Origin: Collinsella sp. AF33-16
GTDB lineage: Bacteria > Actinomycetota > Coriobacteriia > Coriobacteriales > Coriobacteriaceae
Reading direction: 5' to 3'
DNA length: 20,671 bases
NCBI RefSeq assembly: GCF_003475325.1
Contig: NZ_QRQC01000029.1
Location: forward strand, 1-20,671
Shown here piece after piece: positions 8,467-16,781 of the stretch; position 1 is the stretch's first letter; each line of letters opens with the position of its first letter. The notes under the pieces were generated by a model that saw only the letters and a list, made by a program, of their open reading frames with translations, ran no database searches and was not told where the DNA came from. A program made the translations under genes and the position numbers.

Positions 8467-9412
8467 TATCAGCACCTAAAGATCTTTTAGAAGAAGGGCA
8501 AGACCAATCGCAGTACTTTTCTAAATGGGAAACAGTTGGCAAAACAAACAAATCGCCAAGCTCTCGGTCAAGTCTATCGGGTTGCTCCTCTAGAGCATAG
8601 AAGGGATCGTATCCGCCTCCGGTATAGAAAGTCATCTCGCCAAAGTAAGGTTTACCGCTAATGTTGTACCAGTCAACCCGCACGTGAGGGAAACCATCAG
8701 AGAGTTTCTCGGAAAGCTCAAGCATAAGTTCGTAGTTCTCGGGCTTTACAGTAGGCTCATGCTCAGATACCTCATGGTCGATATCGCCACGCTGCTCCCA
8801 TTCAGTAGAAAAGTACTGCATTTCATGATTAGTGAAACGATCGGCGTCCGTCTGAACAAGAGCTGCCTTACCGTCAAAACAATAGAATTTGTAATCAGTC
8901 GGAGTCGCTCTTCCAGGTTCATCAAGAAATGCTTCCGCCACAATGCGAGGCGTGATACCGAGATAAGCCCACTCCCTGCCCTGCCAATACCAGTTTCTAT
9001 GCAAGGCAACATTCAGACGTTTCTTGGCCTCAACAAAATCAAAATTCGACTTATCCGTGCAAACAAATGTGCTCTGCGAGTCGTGAGTACATTTAAGCAC
9101 AAACTTCTCCGGCAATTTATCGAGATCGATCTCTTCAGCTGCATTGAAAACACCGAAAAGTGGCACAAGATACTCGGACCCAATACGTTGTTCGACGAAA
9201 GAGCGCACGCCATATTTATCTGCGAGCTGAGTCAAAACTGGATTATGGTAGTTAAGCTTGTACCACTGCAGCTTCTCATTGAATGTCTTAGGACACTCGA
9301 AATCAGGCTCGTAATGAAGTTTGGCTTTGAAGTAGAGACGCATATATGCCTCATCAGGAATGAAGCGCAGGTTGTTTTTAAGAGAAAGAGTAAACCTCTT
9401 TTTTAGCTTCAC
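8459..9412 (-). CDS. TupA-like ATP-grasp protein of polysaccharide synthesis
   Basis: The 317-residue protein resembles TupA-like ATP-grasp proteins (PF14305), annotated in many polysaccharide clusters as glycosyltransferases or polymer-modifying ligases. Visible elements are CPKTFNEKLQWYKL near residue 40, DKYGVRSFVEQRIG near 65, LPEKFVLKCTHDSQS near 105, TDYKFYCFDGK near 175 and the acidic end HVRVDWYNISGKPYFGEMTF near 245, which fits metal/ATP binding. The start is GTG at 9412, sharing one base with the wecB stop (TAGTG) and using the GGAGG inside the wecB end. The chemistry is inferred from the family; TupA itself forms amide bonds in teichuronopeptide. Confidence 0.85.
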   Translation of the reverse strand: MKLKKRFTLSLKNNLRFIPDEAYMRLYFKAKLHYEPDFECPKTFNEKLQWYKLNYHNPVLTQLADKYGVRSFVEQRIGSEYLVPLFGVFNAAEEIDLDKLPEKFVLKCTHDSQSTFVCTDKSNFDFVEAKKRLNVALHRNWYWQGREWAYLGITPRIVAEAFLDEPGRATPTDYKFYCFDGKAALVQTDADRFTNHEMQYFSTEWEQRGDIDHEVSEHEPTVKPENYELMLELSEKLSDGFPHVRVDWYNISGKPYFGEMTFYTGGGYDPFYALEEQPDRLDRELGDLFVLPTVSHLEKYCDWSCPSSKRSLGADNA

Positions 9413-10509
9413 TATTTACCTCCAATAACGTCCGCAATTCGCTCACTCGCATGTCCGTCACCGTAAGGATTCGACGCATGACTCATGACCTCGTACTCGG
9501 CCTGATCGCTGAGCAGGCGGCTGAACTCGCGGTAGATCACGTCCTCCTCGGTGCCGACGAGCTTCAGCGTGCCGGCCGCCACGCCCTCGGGGCGCTCCGT
9601 GGTGTCGCGCATGACGAGCACCGGCTTGCCCAGACTCGGGGCCTCCTCCTGGATACCGCCGGAATCGGTGAGGATGAGGTGGCTCGCGGCCATGAAGTTG
9701 TGGAAATCGAGCACCTCGAGCGGGTCGATGATGTGCAGGCGGTCGAAGCCGTCGAGCTCCTCGTGTGCCGCCTTGCGGACGAGCGGGTTCATGTGGATGG
9801 GGTAGATCGCCTTTGTGTCCGGATGCTCCTCCATCACGCGGCGGATGGCGCGGAACATGCGGTGCATGGGCTCACCCAAGTTCTCGCGGCGATGCGCCGT
9901 GATGAGGATGAGGCGGGAGCCCTCAGCCCAATCGAGCTCGGGGTGGGAGTAGCCCTCGCGCACGGTAGTGCGCAGTGCGTCGATGCCGGTGTTGCCGGTG
10001 ACCCAGATCCCGGACTCGAGCTTGCCCTCGCCGAGCAGGTTCTGCTTGCTCGCCTCCGTGGGTGCGAAGTAGTACTCGCTCACGATGTCGACCGCCTGGC
10101 GGTTGAACTCCTCCGGCCAGGGGCTGTAGATGTCGTGCGTGCGCAGGCCGGCCTCCACATGCCCCACGGGGATCTGCAGGTAGAAACACGCGAGCGCCGC
10201 GGCGAAGCTGGTCGTGGTGTCGCCGTGGACCAGGACCACGTCGGGCGTCTCGTCCTCGAGGACGGCCTTGAGCTTAAGCAGCACGTCGCACGTCACGTCG
10301 AACAGCGTCTGGCCCGGCTTCATGATCGCCAGGTCGTGGTCGGGAGTCACATCGAAGACGCGCAGAACCTGGTCCAGCATCTCGCGGTGCTGGCCGGTCA
10401 CAGTCACGACGGTCTCGAACTCATCCGTACGCGCCTTGAGCTCGTTGGCGAGCGGGCACATCTTGATTGCCTCCGGGCGGGTGCCGAAGACGAGCATTAC
10501 CTTCTTCAA
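9412..10509 (-). CDS. wecB: UDP-N-acetylglucosamine 2-epimerase (non-hydrolysing)
   Basis: This 365-residue enzyme interconverts UDP-GlcNAc and UDP-ManNAc. Recognisable motifs are FGTRPEAIKMCPLA at the N terminus, VLVHGDTTTSF near residue 95, GHVEAGLRT near 117, ITAHRRENLGEP near 205 and LTDSGGIQEEAPSLGKP near 285. It feeds the adjacent dehydrogenase and TagA-like transferase. The start is TTG at 10509 with AGGAG eight bases upstream; an in-frame ATG four codons later is possible but would cut the usual MKKVM start. The last 25 or so codons use A/T-ending codons (GGA, GGT, CGA, ATT, GTT), unlike the rest of the gene, which marks a composition boundary. Confidence 0.95.
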   Translation of the reverse strand: MKKVMLVFGTRPEAIKMCPLANELKARTDEFETVVTVTGQHREMLDQVLRVFDVTPDHDLAIMKPGQTLFDVTCDVLLKLKAVLEDETPDVVLVHGDTTTSFAAALACFYLQIPVGHVEAGLRTHDIYSPWPEEFNRQAVDIVSEYYFAPTEASKQNLLGEGKLESGIWVTGNTGIDALRTTVREGYSHPELDWAEGSRLILITAHRRENLGEPMHRMFRAIRRVMEEHPDTKAIYPIHMNPLVRKAAHEELDGFDRLHIIDPLEVLDFHNFMAASHLILTDSGGIQEEAPSLGKPVLVMRDTTERPEGVAAGTLKLVGTEEDVIYREFSRLLSDQAEYEVMSHASNPYGDGHASERIADVIGGK

Positions 10510-10538
10510 AACGATTTCTCCTGAAGAGTCACATGGTC

Positions 10539-11756
10539 TTACAGCTTGTAGACGTTCTCTCCGTCGCCGCAGACGTTGCGCGGGTCGATGAGGACGCGCT
10601 CGCCGAAGATGCCGGGGTTGTCCGTGACCTGGGAGTGGCCGACCATCACGATCACCATCTCCAGTCCGTCCAGGAACTCATCCATAGAGTGGACCTGGCC
10701 GGGAACCTCGTCGCGCTCGACCCACGGGTCGTAGACCTTGACGGAGCCGGCGCAGAGGTGCTCGGACATGGACTCGAGCATCTGCAGCGTCGGGGACTCG
10801 CGGACGTCGTCGACGTTCTCCTTGTAGGTGAGGCCGTAGATGCCGACCTTCGAGGCGTCCGTGATGCCGCGCTCGACCATGACCTCGTGGGCCCGGTGCA
10901 TGACGTACTCGGGCATGGAGGCGTTTGTCTGCAGGGCGAGGCGGATGAAGTTGGCCGTCTCGGGGTAGTCGCCGACCAGGAACCACGGGTCGACCGGGAT
11001 GCAGTGGCCGCCGACGCCCGGGCCGGGGTTGAGGATGTTCACGCGCGGGTGCTTGTTGGCGATGCGGATGACCTCGGCGACGTCCATGCCGCCGATGCGG
11101 CAGATCTTGGCGAGCTCGTTGGAGAAGGCGATGTTCACCGCGCGGAAGGTGTTCTCGACGACCTTGGTCATCTCGGCGGTGCGGATGTCGGTGACGGAGA
11201 TCTCGCCCTGGCAGAAGCTGGCGTAGACCTTCGCCACGGCCTCGCCCACCTCGGGGTCGTCGGCGCCGATGGTGCGGTTGTTGTGCAGCAGCTCGTAGAC
11301 CATGTTGCCCGGGATGATGCGCTCGGGGGCGTGGACGAGCCTGACGTCCTCGCGGCCGGCCTCTATGAGTAGCAGGCGAACGAAGCGGTCGATGGTGTTG
11401 GGCGAGACGGTGGACTCGACTACGAGCACGGCGCCCTCGGGCGCGACCTCGAGGACGGTCTTGCAGGCCGCCACGACGTAGCAGGGGTCGATCTTCTTGT
11501 CTAGCTTGTCGTAGGGAGTGGGGACCGAGACGATGTAGGTGTCGCAGACCTGGTAGTCGGTGGAGAACTTGATTCCGGACTTCAGGGCGTCGGCGAACAG
11601 CTCGTCCAGGCCCTCCTCCTTGAAGGTAGTCTTGCCGGCGTTGAGCGTGGCGACGAGCTCCTCGTTGTAATCCGTGCCCACGACCTCCACGCCGTGGGAT
11701 GCCATCATGAGGGCGGTGGGCAGGCCGATGTAGCCGAGACCGATAACGTTAACCAT
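10539..11756 (-). CDS. wecC: UDP-N-acetyl-D-mannosaminuronic acid dehydrogenase
   Basis: This 405-residue NAD-dependent dehydrogenase of the UDP-glucose/GDP-mannose dehydrogenase family oxidises UDP-ManNAc to UDP-ManNAcA. It has the N-terminal Rossmann motif VIGLGYIGLP, the STVSPNT segment, ERIIPGNMVYEL, the middle-domain segment EMTKVVENTFRAVNIAF, and the catalytic cysteine in GPGVGGHCIPVDPWFL. Pairing with wecB makes the ManNAcA pathway the best call; related UDP-GlcNAc dehydrogenases (WbpA type) remain possible. It lies two bases after the tagA-like stop with GGTGAATAGCA before the ATG, and 29 nt before wecB. Confidence 0.92.
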   Translation of the reverse strand: MVNVIGLGYIGLPTALMMASHGVEVVGTDYNEELVATLNAGKTTFKEEGLDELFADALKSGIKFSTDYQVCDTYIVSVPTPYDKLDKKIDPCYVVAACKTVLEVAPEGAVLVVESTVSPNTIDRFVRLLLIEAGREDVRLVHAPERIIPGNMVYELLHNNRTIGADDPEVGEAVAKVYASFCQGEISVTDIRTAEMTKVVENTFRAVNIAFSNELAKICRIGGMDVAEVIRIANKHPRVNILNPGPGVGGHCIPVDPWFLVGDYPETANFIRLALQTNASMPEYVMHRAHEVMVERGITDASKVGIYGLTYKENVDDVRESPTLQMLESMSEHLCAGSVKVYDPWVERDEVPGQVHSMDEFLDGLEMVIVMVGHSQVTDNPGIFGERVLIDPRNVCGDGENVYKL

Positions 11757-11758
11757 TG

Positions 11759-12517
11759 CTATTCACCTTTCTTAGCGAACTTGTATTTATACGTGAGGGC
11801 GACGAATTTTAGGTTGCCGATGATGTAGCGTTTCCACAGCCTTCCGGGCTCCTGGATGAAGCGGTAGAACCACTCCAGGCCGTGCTTCTGCATCCACGTC
11901 GGAGCTCGGTCGGTTACGCCGGCAACAACATCGAAGCTGCCGCCGACGCCCATGACGAAGGGGATTCCGATCTGGTCGATGTACTTGTGGACCCAGTACT
12001 CTTTCTTGGGAGAGGAGAAAGCGACGAACATCATGTCGGCTCCCGAGGCGGCCATATCGGATACGATCTGGGGCTCGTCCGCCTCGGTGAAGTAGCCGTT
12101 GCGATACCCTGCGATCTGGATGCCCGGGTACCTGTCCTCGAAAATCGCTTTGACCTTGGTGACCACCTCTTCCTTCGCCCCGAAGAGGTAGATGTGGTAG
12201 CCCTTCTCGGACGCCAGCCCGACAAGCCTCTGGAACAGGTCGATGCCCGTGACGCGTTCCCCGAGAGGAACCCCCAGCTTTTTCGCCGCCCAGACGATCG
12301 AGGCGCCGTCGGCGTTGATCAGGGGGCATTCGTTGACGATTGACGCGAGCTCGGGATCCGCCTCCATCAGGTTGACCTTGGAGGCGTTGATTACGACATG
12401 CTGGGTCGGTACGCCCCTCGCGATGATCTTCTCGATTTCATCCACCGTCTCGTCAAGCGAGATGGCGTTTACATACGTGTTCAGAATTGGATAACGATTG
12501 CCGGCTGACACTAGCAC
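11759..12517 (-). CDS. tagA: WecG/TagA/CpsF-family N-acetylmannosaminyltransferase
   Basis: This 252-residue GT26 enzyme adds N-acetyl-mannosamine, or its uronic acid, to an undecaprenyl-diphosphate-linked first sugar at the membrane. Key segments are VVINASKVNLME near residue 42, the NADGASIVW catalytic region with its aspartate near 70, GVPLGERVTGIDL, the IYLFGAKEEVV motif, and GGSFDVVAGVTDRAP in the last third. The basic C-terminal tail (LKFVALTYKYKFAKKGE) fits membrane contact. Two in-frame GTG codons (12517 and 12511) overlap the stop of the preceding transferase gene; I cannot choose firmly, but either implies coupled translation. Confidence 0.92.
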   Translation of the reverse strand: MLVSAGNRYPILNTYVNAISLDETVDEIEKIIARGVPTQHVVINASKVNLMEADPELASIVNECPLINADGASIVWAAKKLGVPLGERVTGIDLFQRLVGLASEKGYHIYLFGAKEEVVTKVKAIFEDRYPGIQIAGYRNGYFTEADEPQIVSDMAASGADMMFVAFSSPKKEYWVHKYIDQIGIPFVMGVGGSFDVVAGVTDRAPTWMQKHGLEWFYRFIQEPGRLWKRYIIGNLKFVALTYKYKFAKKGE

Positions 12518-13263
12518 GCCCCGCTTCCCGTAATTACCTCGACGACAGTGAGTAGAACGATCTTGAGATCCGTGATGACGCCGCGCTTGGCTATGTACTC
12601 AAGGTCGCGCTGGACCATTCCGTCGAAACCCGTTGAATTGCGGTCCGTCACCTGCCACCAGCCGGTTATCCCGGGCTTCACGGCCAGGCGCTGCAGGTCG
12701 TACTCGGTGTACTCCGCAACCTCATTAGGCAGCGGCGGGCGCGGACCCACGACGGACATCTGGCCCAGGAATACGTTAATGAACTGCGGGAACTCGTCGA
12801 TGGAGTGCTTGCGGATGAACTTCCCGATCTTGGTGACGCGGGGGTCCTCCCTCATCTTGAACATGGCGCCGGCGATCTCGTTTTGCTCCTTGAGCTCGGC
12901 GAGGCGCTCGTCGGCGTCCTTGTACATGGAGCGGAACTTCCACATGCGGAAGGTTGACAGGCTGCCGTCGGGGCGGGTCTGACCAACGCGGATCTGGCTG
13001 TAGAAGGGGCTGCCCTCGCTCTCCATGCGGATGGCCGCGGCAAGCACCAGACTCGGCACGGCAATGACGGCCAGCACGCAGCCGCTGAACACGATGTCGA
13101 ACGCGCGCTTGACGGCACGGTAGGCCAGGCGCGAGTTGTCCCAGTCCATGATGGATTGCACAGCCTTATATCGACCGGTGCATTCACGCTGGTCCATAGC
13201 CTGACCAATCAGCGCTGCCCCCGCGGGCGCATTGCTCTCTGTCACTTCTTTATTAGCAGCCAC
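12511..13263 (-). CDS. initiating sugar phosphotransferase (bacterial sugar transferase family)
   Basis: This 250-residue monotopic phosphoglycosyl transferase (PF02397) starts the repeat unit by moving sugar-1-phosphate to undecaprenyl phosphate. One hydrophobic segment lies at about residues 55-78. It is followed by FYSQIRVGQ, FRMWKFRSMYKDAD, the catalytic Asp-Glu pair in HSIDEFPQFINVFLGQMS, VGPRPPLPNE and GITGWWQVTDRN. It lacks the long N-terminal membrane part of WbaP-type enzymes. It is the first enzyme gene after the antiterminator. The annotated start is GTG at 13263 with a poorly spaced AGGAA; a start at an internal ATG around residue 23 is possible. Confidence 0.93.
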   Translation of the reverse strand: MAANKEVTESNAPAGAALIGQAMDQRECTGRYKAVQSIMDWDNSRLAYRAVKRAFDIVFSGCVLAVIAVPSLVLAAAIRMESEGSPFYSQIRVGQTRPDGSLSTFRMWKFRSMYKDADERLAELKEQNEIAGAMFKMREDPRVTKIGKFIRKHSIDEFPQFINVFLGQMSVVGPRPPLPNEVAEYTEYDLQRLAVKPGITGWWQVTDRNSTGFDGMVQRDLEYIAKRGVITDLKIVLLTVVEVITGSGAC

Positions 13264-13275
13264 AATAAAACTTAC

Positions 13276-13293
13276 GTTCCTGTCCCCAGGAAC
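13276..13293 (-). promoter_or_regulatory. leader hairpin between antiterminator and first enzyme gene
   Basis: On the minus strand the 81-nt gap before the sugar transferase contains GTTCCTG-GGGA-CAGGAAC, a 7-bp perfect stem with a 4-nt loop, preceded by a run of G. There is no T-run right after it, so it is a poor terminator. LoaP, a NusG relative, is known to recognise a hairpin in the leader of its target operon. This hairpin lies where such an element would be; that role is inferred. Confidence 0.45.
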
Positions 13294-13344
13294 CCCCCCA
13301 TCTATGAATCCAAAATCAAGTAATTTGCTAGTGCAACGTCTCCC

Positions 13345-13934
13345 TTACGTCTTGCTGGGAACGTCCAGCGCAAGCAGCTCCCTAAAAGTGGAGCCACCAT
13401 CGCCCACGTCTACCAGGCACCAGCGCTTATGACGGTCTATCTTCTTTACGCGGGCCTCTTGCCCCACCAAGGGCCCGTGTTCTATGTGCAGCACGCCGTC
13501 TTCTATGCGCGCAACGCTGTTACGCACCACGCCGTCGTCATCGAGCACGCTGCGATACCAATCCTGTGCATCGTCCGGCATGGGCATGTACGCCCGCTCC
13601 CTACTGCCGGCGATGCGACAGCCAAAGCTCAACTGGGCCAGGGCCCTATCGAGCGCAGCGGCATCGTGCGTTGCGACGAAGAAATATTCCTTGTACATTG
13701 GCTTGGTTTGGAGCGACCAGGCGCCGTCCCGCTTAAACCAGAACTCCTTTTGCGTCACAAAAGCGTCCTGCATAAGGTTGTGTGGGATAATGCGCGGACC
13801 TTTTCGCAGGTCTCGCGCTCTTTTCCATTGGGGGTGTGAACCAGATACCAGCGGACGCGGCCGTGCTGGCTGTTGGTGGTGGCGCCGCTAAAAGCACCCG
13901 GCAGCTGCTCTTGGCGCCGTGCCGTCTGTTCCAT
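13345..13934 (-). pseudogene. NusG-family specialised antiterminator (LoaP/UpxY type), apparent frameshift
   Basis: The N-terminal part (ATG at 13934) has the NGN-domain start RWYLVHTPNGKERETCEKVR, then runs out of frame to a TGA at 13755. The rest of the NGN domain (IIPHNLMQDAFVTQKEFWF, then GAWSLQTKPMYKEYFFVAT) and a KOW motif (GPLVGQEARVKKIDRHKRW) follow in another frame to a stop at 13345. The break lies near 13785-13800, at a GCGC dinucleotide run; loss of one base or gain of two would explain it. Such NusG relatives let RNA polymerase read through long polysaccharide operons, and this gene is placed first as expected. The ATG has an eight-G Shine-Dalgarno tract. A sequencing error, true mutation, phase switch or programmed frameshift are all possible. 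Confidence 0.8.
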
Positions 13935-13958
13935 GTTCTCGCCCCCCCCTCTTTTGGC

Positions 13959-13975
13959 TTTGCGATGCACGCAAA
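13959..13975 (-). other. small hairpin in the antiterminator leader
   Basis: A 6-bp inverted repeat (TTTGCG and CGCAAA, 5-nt loop) lies about 25 nt before the chosen ATG of the NusG-like gene. No function can be assigned; it may affect access to the G-rich ribosome binding site. Confidence 0.25.
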
Positions 13976-14024
13976 TGCAGGGGCGTTTAGAACAGGCTTC
14001 TCGCTCGCAGCTAGGCGCAGTCGC

Positions 14025-14154
14025 AAAAGTACAGGTTTTTGTATCTTTCTACAGACGAATTATACGAGCAATTAATCAGCGTTTGCCCAGATTACACAAA
14101 ATGTACTGCTAGTAGGTACATCTCCATACCCCTCTATAAAAACCTGTACCTTTT
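14025..14154. repeat. inverted repeats flanking the antiterminator promoter
   Basis: AAAAGTACAGGTTTTT at 14025-14040 is repeated in reverse orientation, with one inserted base, at 14138-14154. Between them TGTAC and GTACA at 14102-14106 and 14116-14120 form a further inverted pair. The arms lie on both sides of the TATAAT at 14059, one in the early leader and the others upstream. This fits operator sites for a repressor or activator, or a long-range DNA/RNA fold; nothing else identifies the binding protein. Confidence 0.45.
14059..14064 (-). promoter_or_regulatory. probable -10 element for the antiterminator gene
   Basis: The minus strand has a perfect TATAAT here, about 125 nt before the ATG at 13934. 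No good -35 hexamer sits at the normal distance (GGCAAA at 17 bp), which suggests a weak or activated promoter. It is the best candidate promoter for the whole polysaccharide operon. The gap 13935-14262 otherwise holds the paired repeats and terminators listed here. Confidence 0.5.
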
Positions 14155-14162
14155 TGTGCAAC

Positions 14163-14193
14163 AAAAAAAGCCGCTCAACCAGCGGCTTTTCTT
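14163..14193 (-). terminator. second intrinsic terminator, bidirectional
   Basis: AAAAGCCGCT and AGCGGCTTTT form a 10-bp stem with a 5-nt loop. On the minus strand the stem is followed by a run of seven T; on the plus strand T-rich sequence also follows. It probably backs up the terminator just upstream after thrS and insulates the polysaccharide promoter from thrS transcription. Confidence 0.8.
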
Positions 14194-14204
14194 ATTTCGG
14201 CATG

Positions 14205-14240
14205 AAAAAAGGCGACCGCCCTGTGTGGACGGTCGCCTTT
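14205..14240 (-). terminator. intrinsic terminator of thrS
   Basis: AAAGGCGACCG and CGGTCGCCTTT form an 11-bp stem, and on the minus strand a run of six T follows. It lies about 23 nt after the thrS stop codon. Confidence 0.9.
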
Positions 14241-14262
14241 GTTAATTGTTATGAAGTTTGCC

Positions 14263-16026
<1,764 letters not shown>

Positions 16027-16095
16027 GGGTATGTTTTCTCCTCTCGGATGCCTGATGCAAGTGCGTGCGATGCGCTCGGCGTTTTAACTTGCATC

Positions 16096-16123
16096 ATTAT
16101 AGGCAGGTTGCCTTGGTATACAA
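16096..16123 (-). promoter_or_regulatory. sigma-70-type promoter of thrS
   Basis: On the minus strand TTGTAT (16123-16118) and TATAAT (16101-16096) are separated by 16 bp. Transcription would start near 16089, giving a leader of about 63 nt before the thrS ATG. Confidence 0.7.
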
Positions 16124-16124
16124 G

Positions 16125-16155
16125 CGCCCGCCGCACCTTAATGGCACGGCGGGCG
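16125..16155. terminator. GC-rich hairpin between the zinc-ribbon gene and thrS
   Basis: CGCCCGCCG and CGGCGGGCG form a 9-bp perfect stem with a 13-nt loop. It lies about 95 nt after the stop of the zinc-ribbon gene and directly before the thrS -35 box. On the minus strand no T-run follows; on the plus strand ATTTTC follows. A terminator or attenuating role for the upstream gene is likely but not certain. The remaining gap (16156-16249) shows nothing else. Confidence 0.4.
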
Positions 16156-16249
16156 ATTTTCTACGCATGCTTCATCGTGTGGGGGCGGAGTGTGGGGCGC
16201 GCGTGGCTTGCGGCGCCCGTGGCTTCCGGCCGACCCGACGATGGATGCG

Positions 16250-16681
16250 TTACTGGATGCGAGTTCGGCAGTAGGGGCAGACCTTCCAGTGCGCATCGAG
16301 CGGGCGATGGCAGCTGGGGCATACGTTGCGAACCTGGGTGTCGCACACCGGGCAGACGACGAAGTCCTTCTCGATGGGCGCGCCGCACTGCGGGCAGGTG
16401 CCATACTGGGCAAGCTGGCGCTCACGCAGGGCCATGTCCAGCTCCTGCTCCTCGCGGTCGGACGCGTAGGAGTGCGGGCGCAGGACCAGGTAGGCAATGA
16501 GACCCACAAACGGGATAAGGGCGATGATGCCCCATGCCACGTAGGCGCTGGCGCCGCGGCGGCGAGCGTCGATGAACACATAGACGACCGACAGCACATA
16601 CAGGGCGATGATAAAGCCAACGAAGGCATAGACGACGCCCATAAGCTGCGGCGACATGAGCTCGGAGATGTACTTGGACAT
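16250..16681 (-). CDS. small membrane protein with PLDc_N-like segment and double zinc ribbon
   Basis: The 143-residue protein has two membrane segments (about residues 13-36 and 46-67). Between and after them is FIDARRRGASAYVAWGIIALIPFVG-like sequence, split over the loop and second helix, that resembles the phospholipase-D N-terminal membrane motif found in many short actinobacterial proteins. A charged helix (about 75-92) leads to four CXXC knuckles (CPQC, CPVC, CPSC, CPYC), enough for two zinc ribbons at the cytoplasmic end. The function is unknown; no catalytic motif is seen. I chose ATG at 16681, preceded by AAAGG, over 16726. A TATAAA at 16735-16740 could be its -10 box, without a clear -35. 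Confidence 0.8.
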   Translation of the reverse strand: MSKYISELMSPQLMGVVYAFVGFIIALYVLSVVYVFIDARRRGASAYVAWGIIALIPFVGLIAYLVLRPHSYASDREEQELDMALRERQLAQYGTCPQCGAPIEKDFVVCPVCDTQVRNVCPSCHRPLDAHWKVCPYCRTRIQ

Positions 16682-16781
16682 TACGGGTACCTTTCGGAAT
16701 ATTAACAGTCCGGTCAAGTTTACCACGGGGTTTGTTTATATGGGACCACGGCTAGACGCTGGGCTGGCGCGGACACAAACA

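Noticed and set aside
9451..11372. Two long plus-strand open frames opposite wecB and wecC
   Set aside because: The strong G/C third-position bias of wecB and wecC creates open antisense frames; these translations have repetitive low-complexity composition and no motifs.
13733..14026. Separate 97-codon minus-strand gene overlapping the antiterminator start
   Set aside because: It is in the third frame relative to both antiterminator halves and has no family signature.
16027..16123. T-box riboswitch in front of thrS
   Set aside because: The leader from the visible promoter is only about 63 nt and lacks the specifier loop, T-box sequence and terminator.
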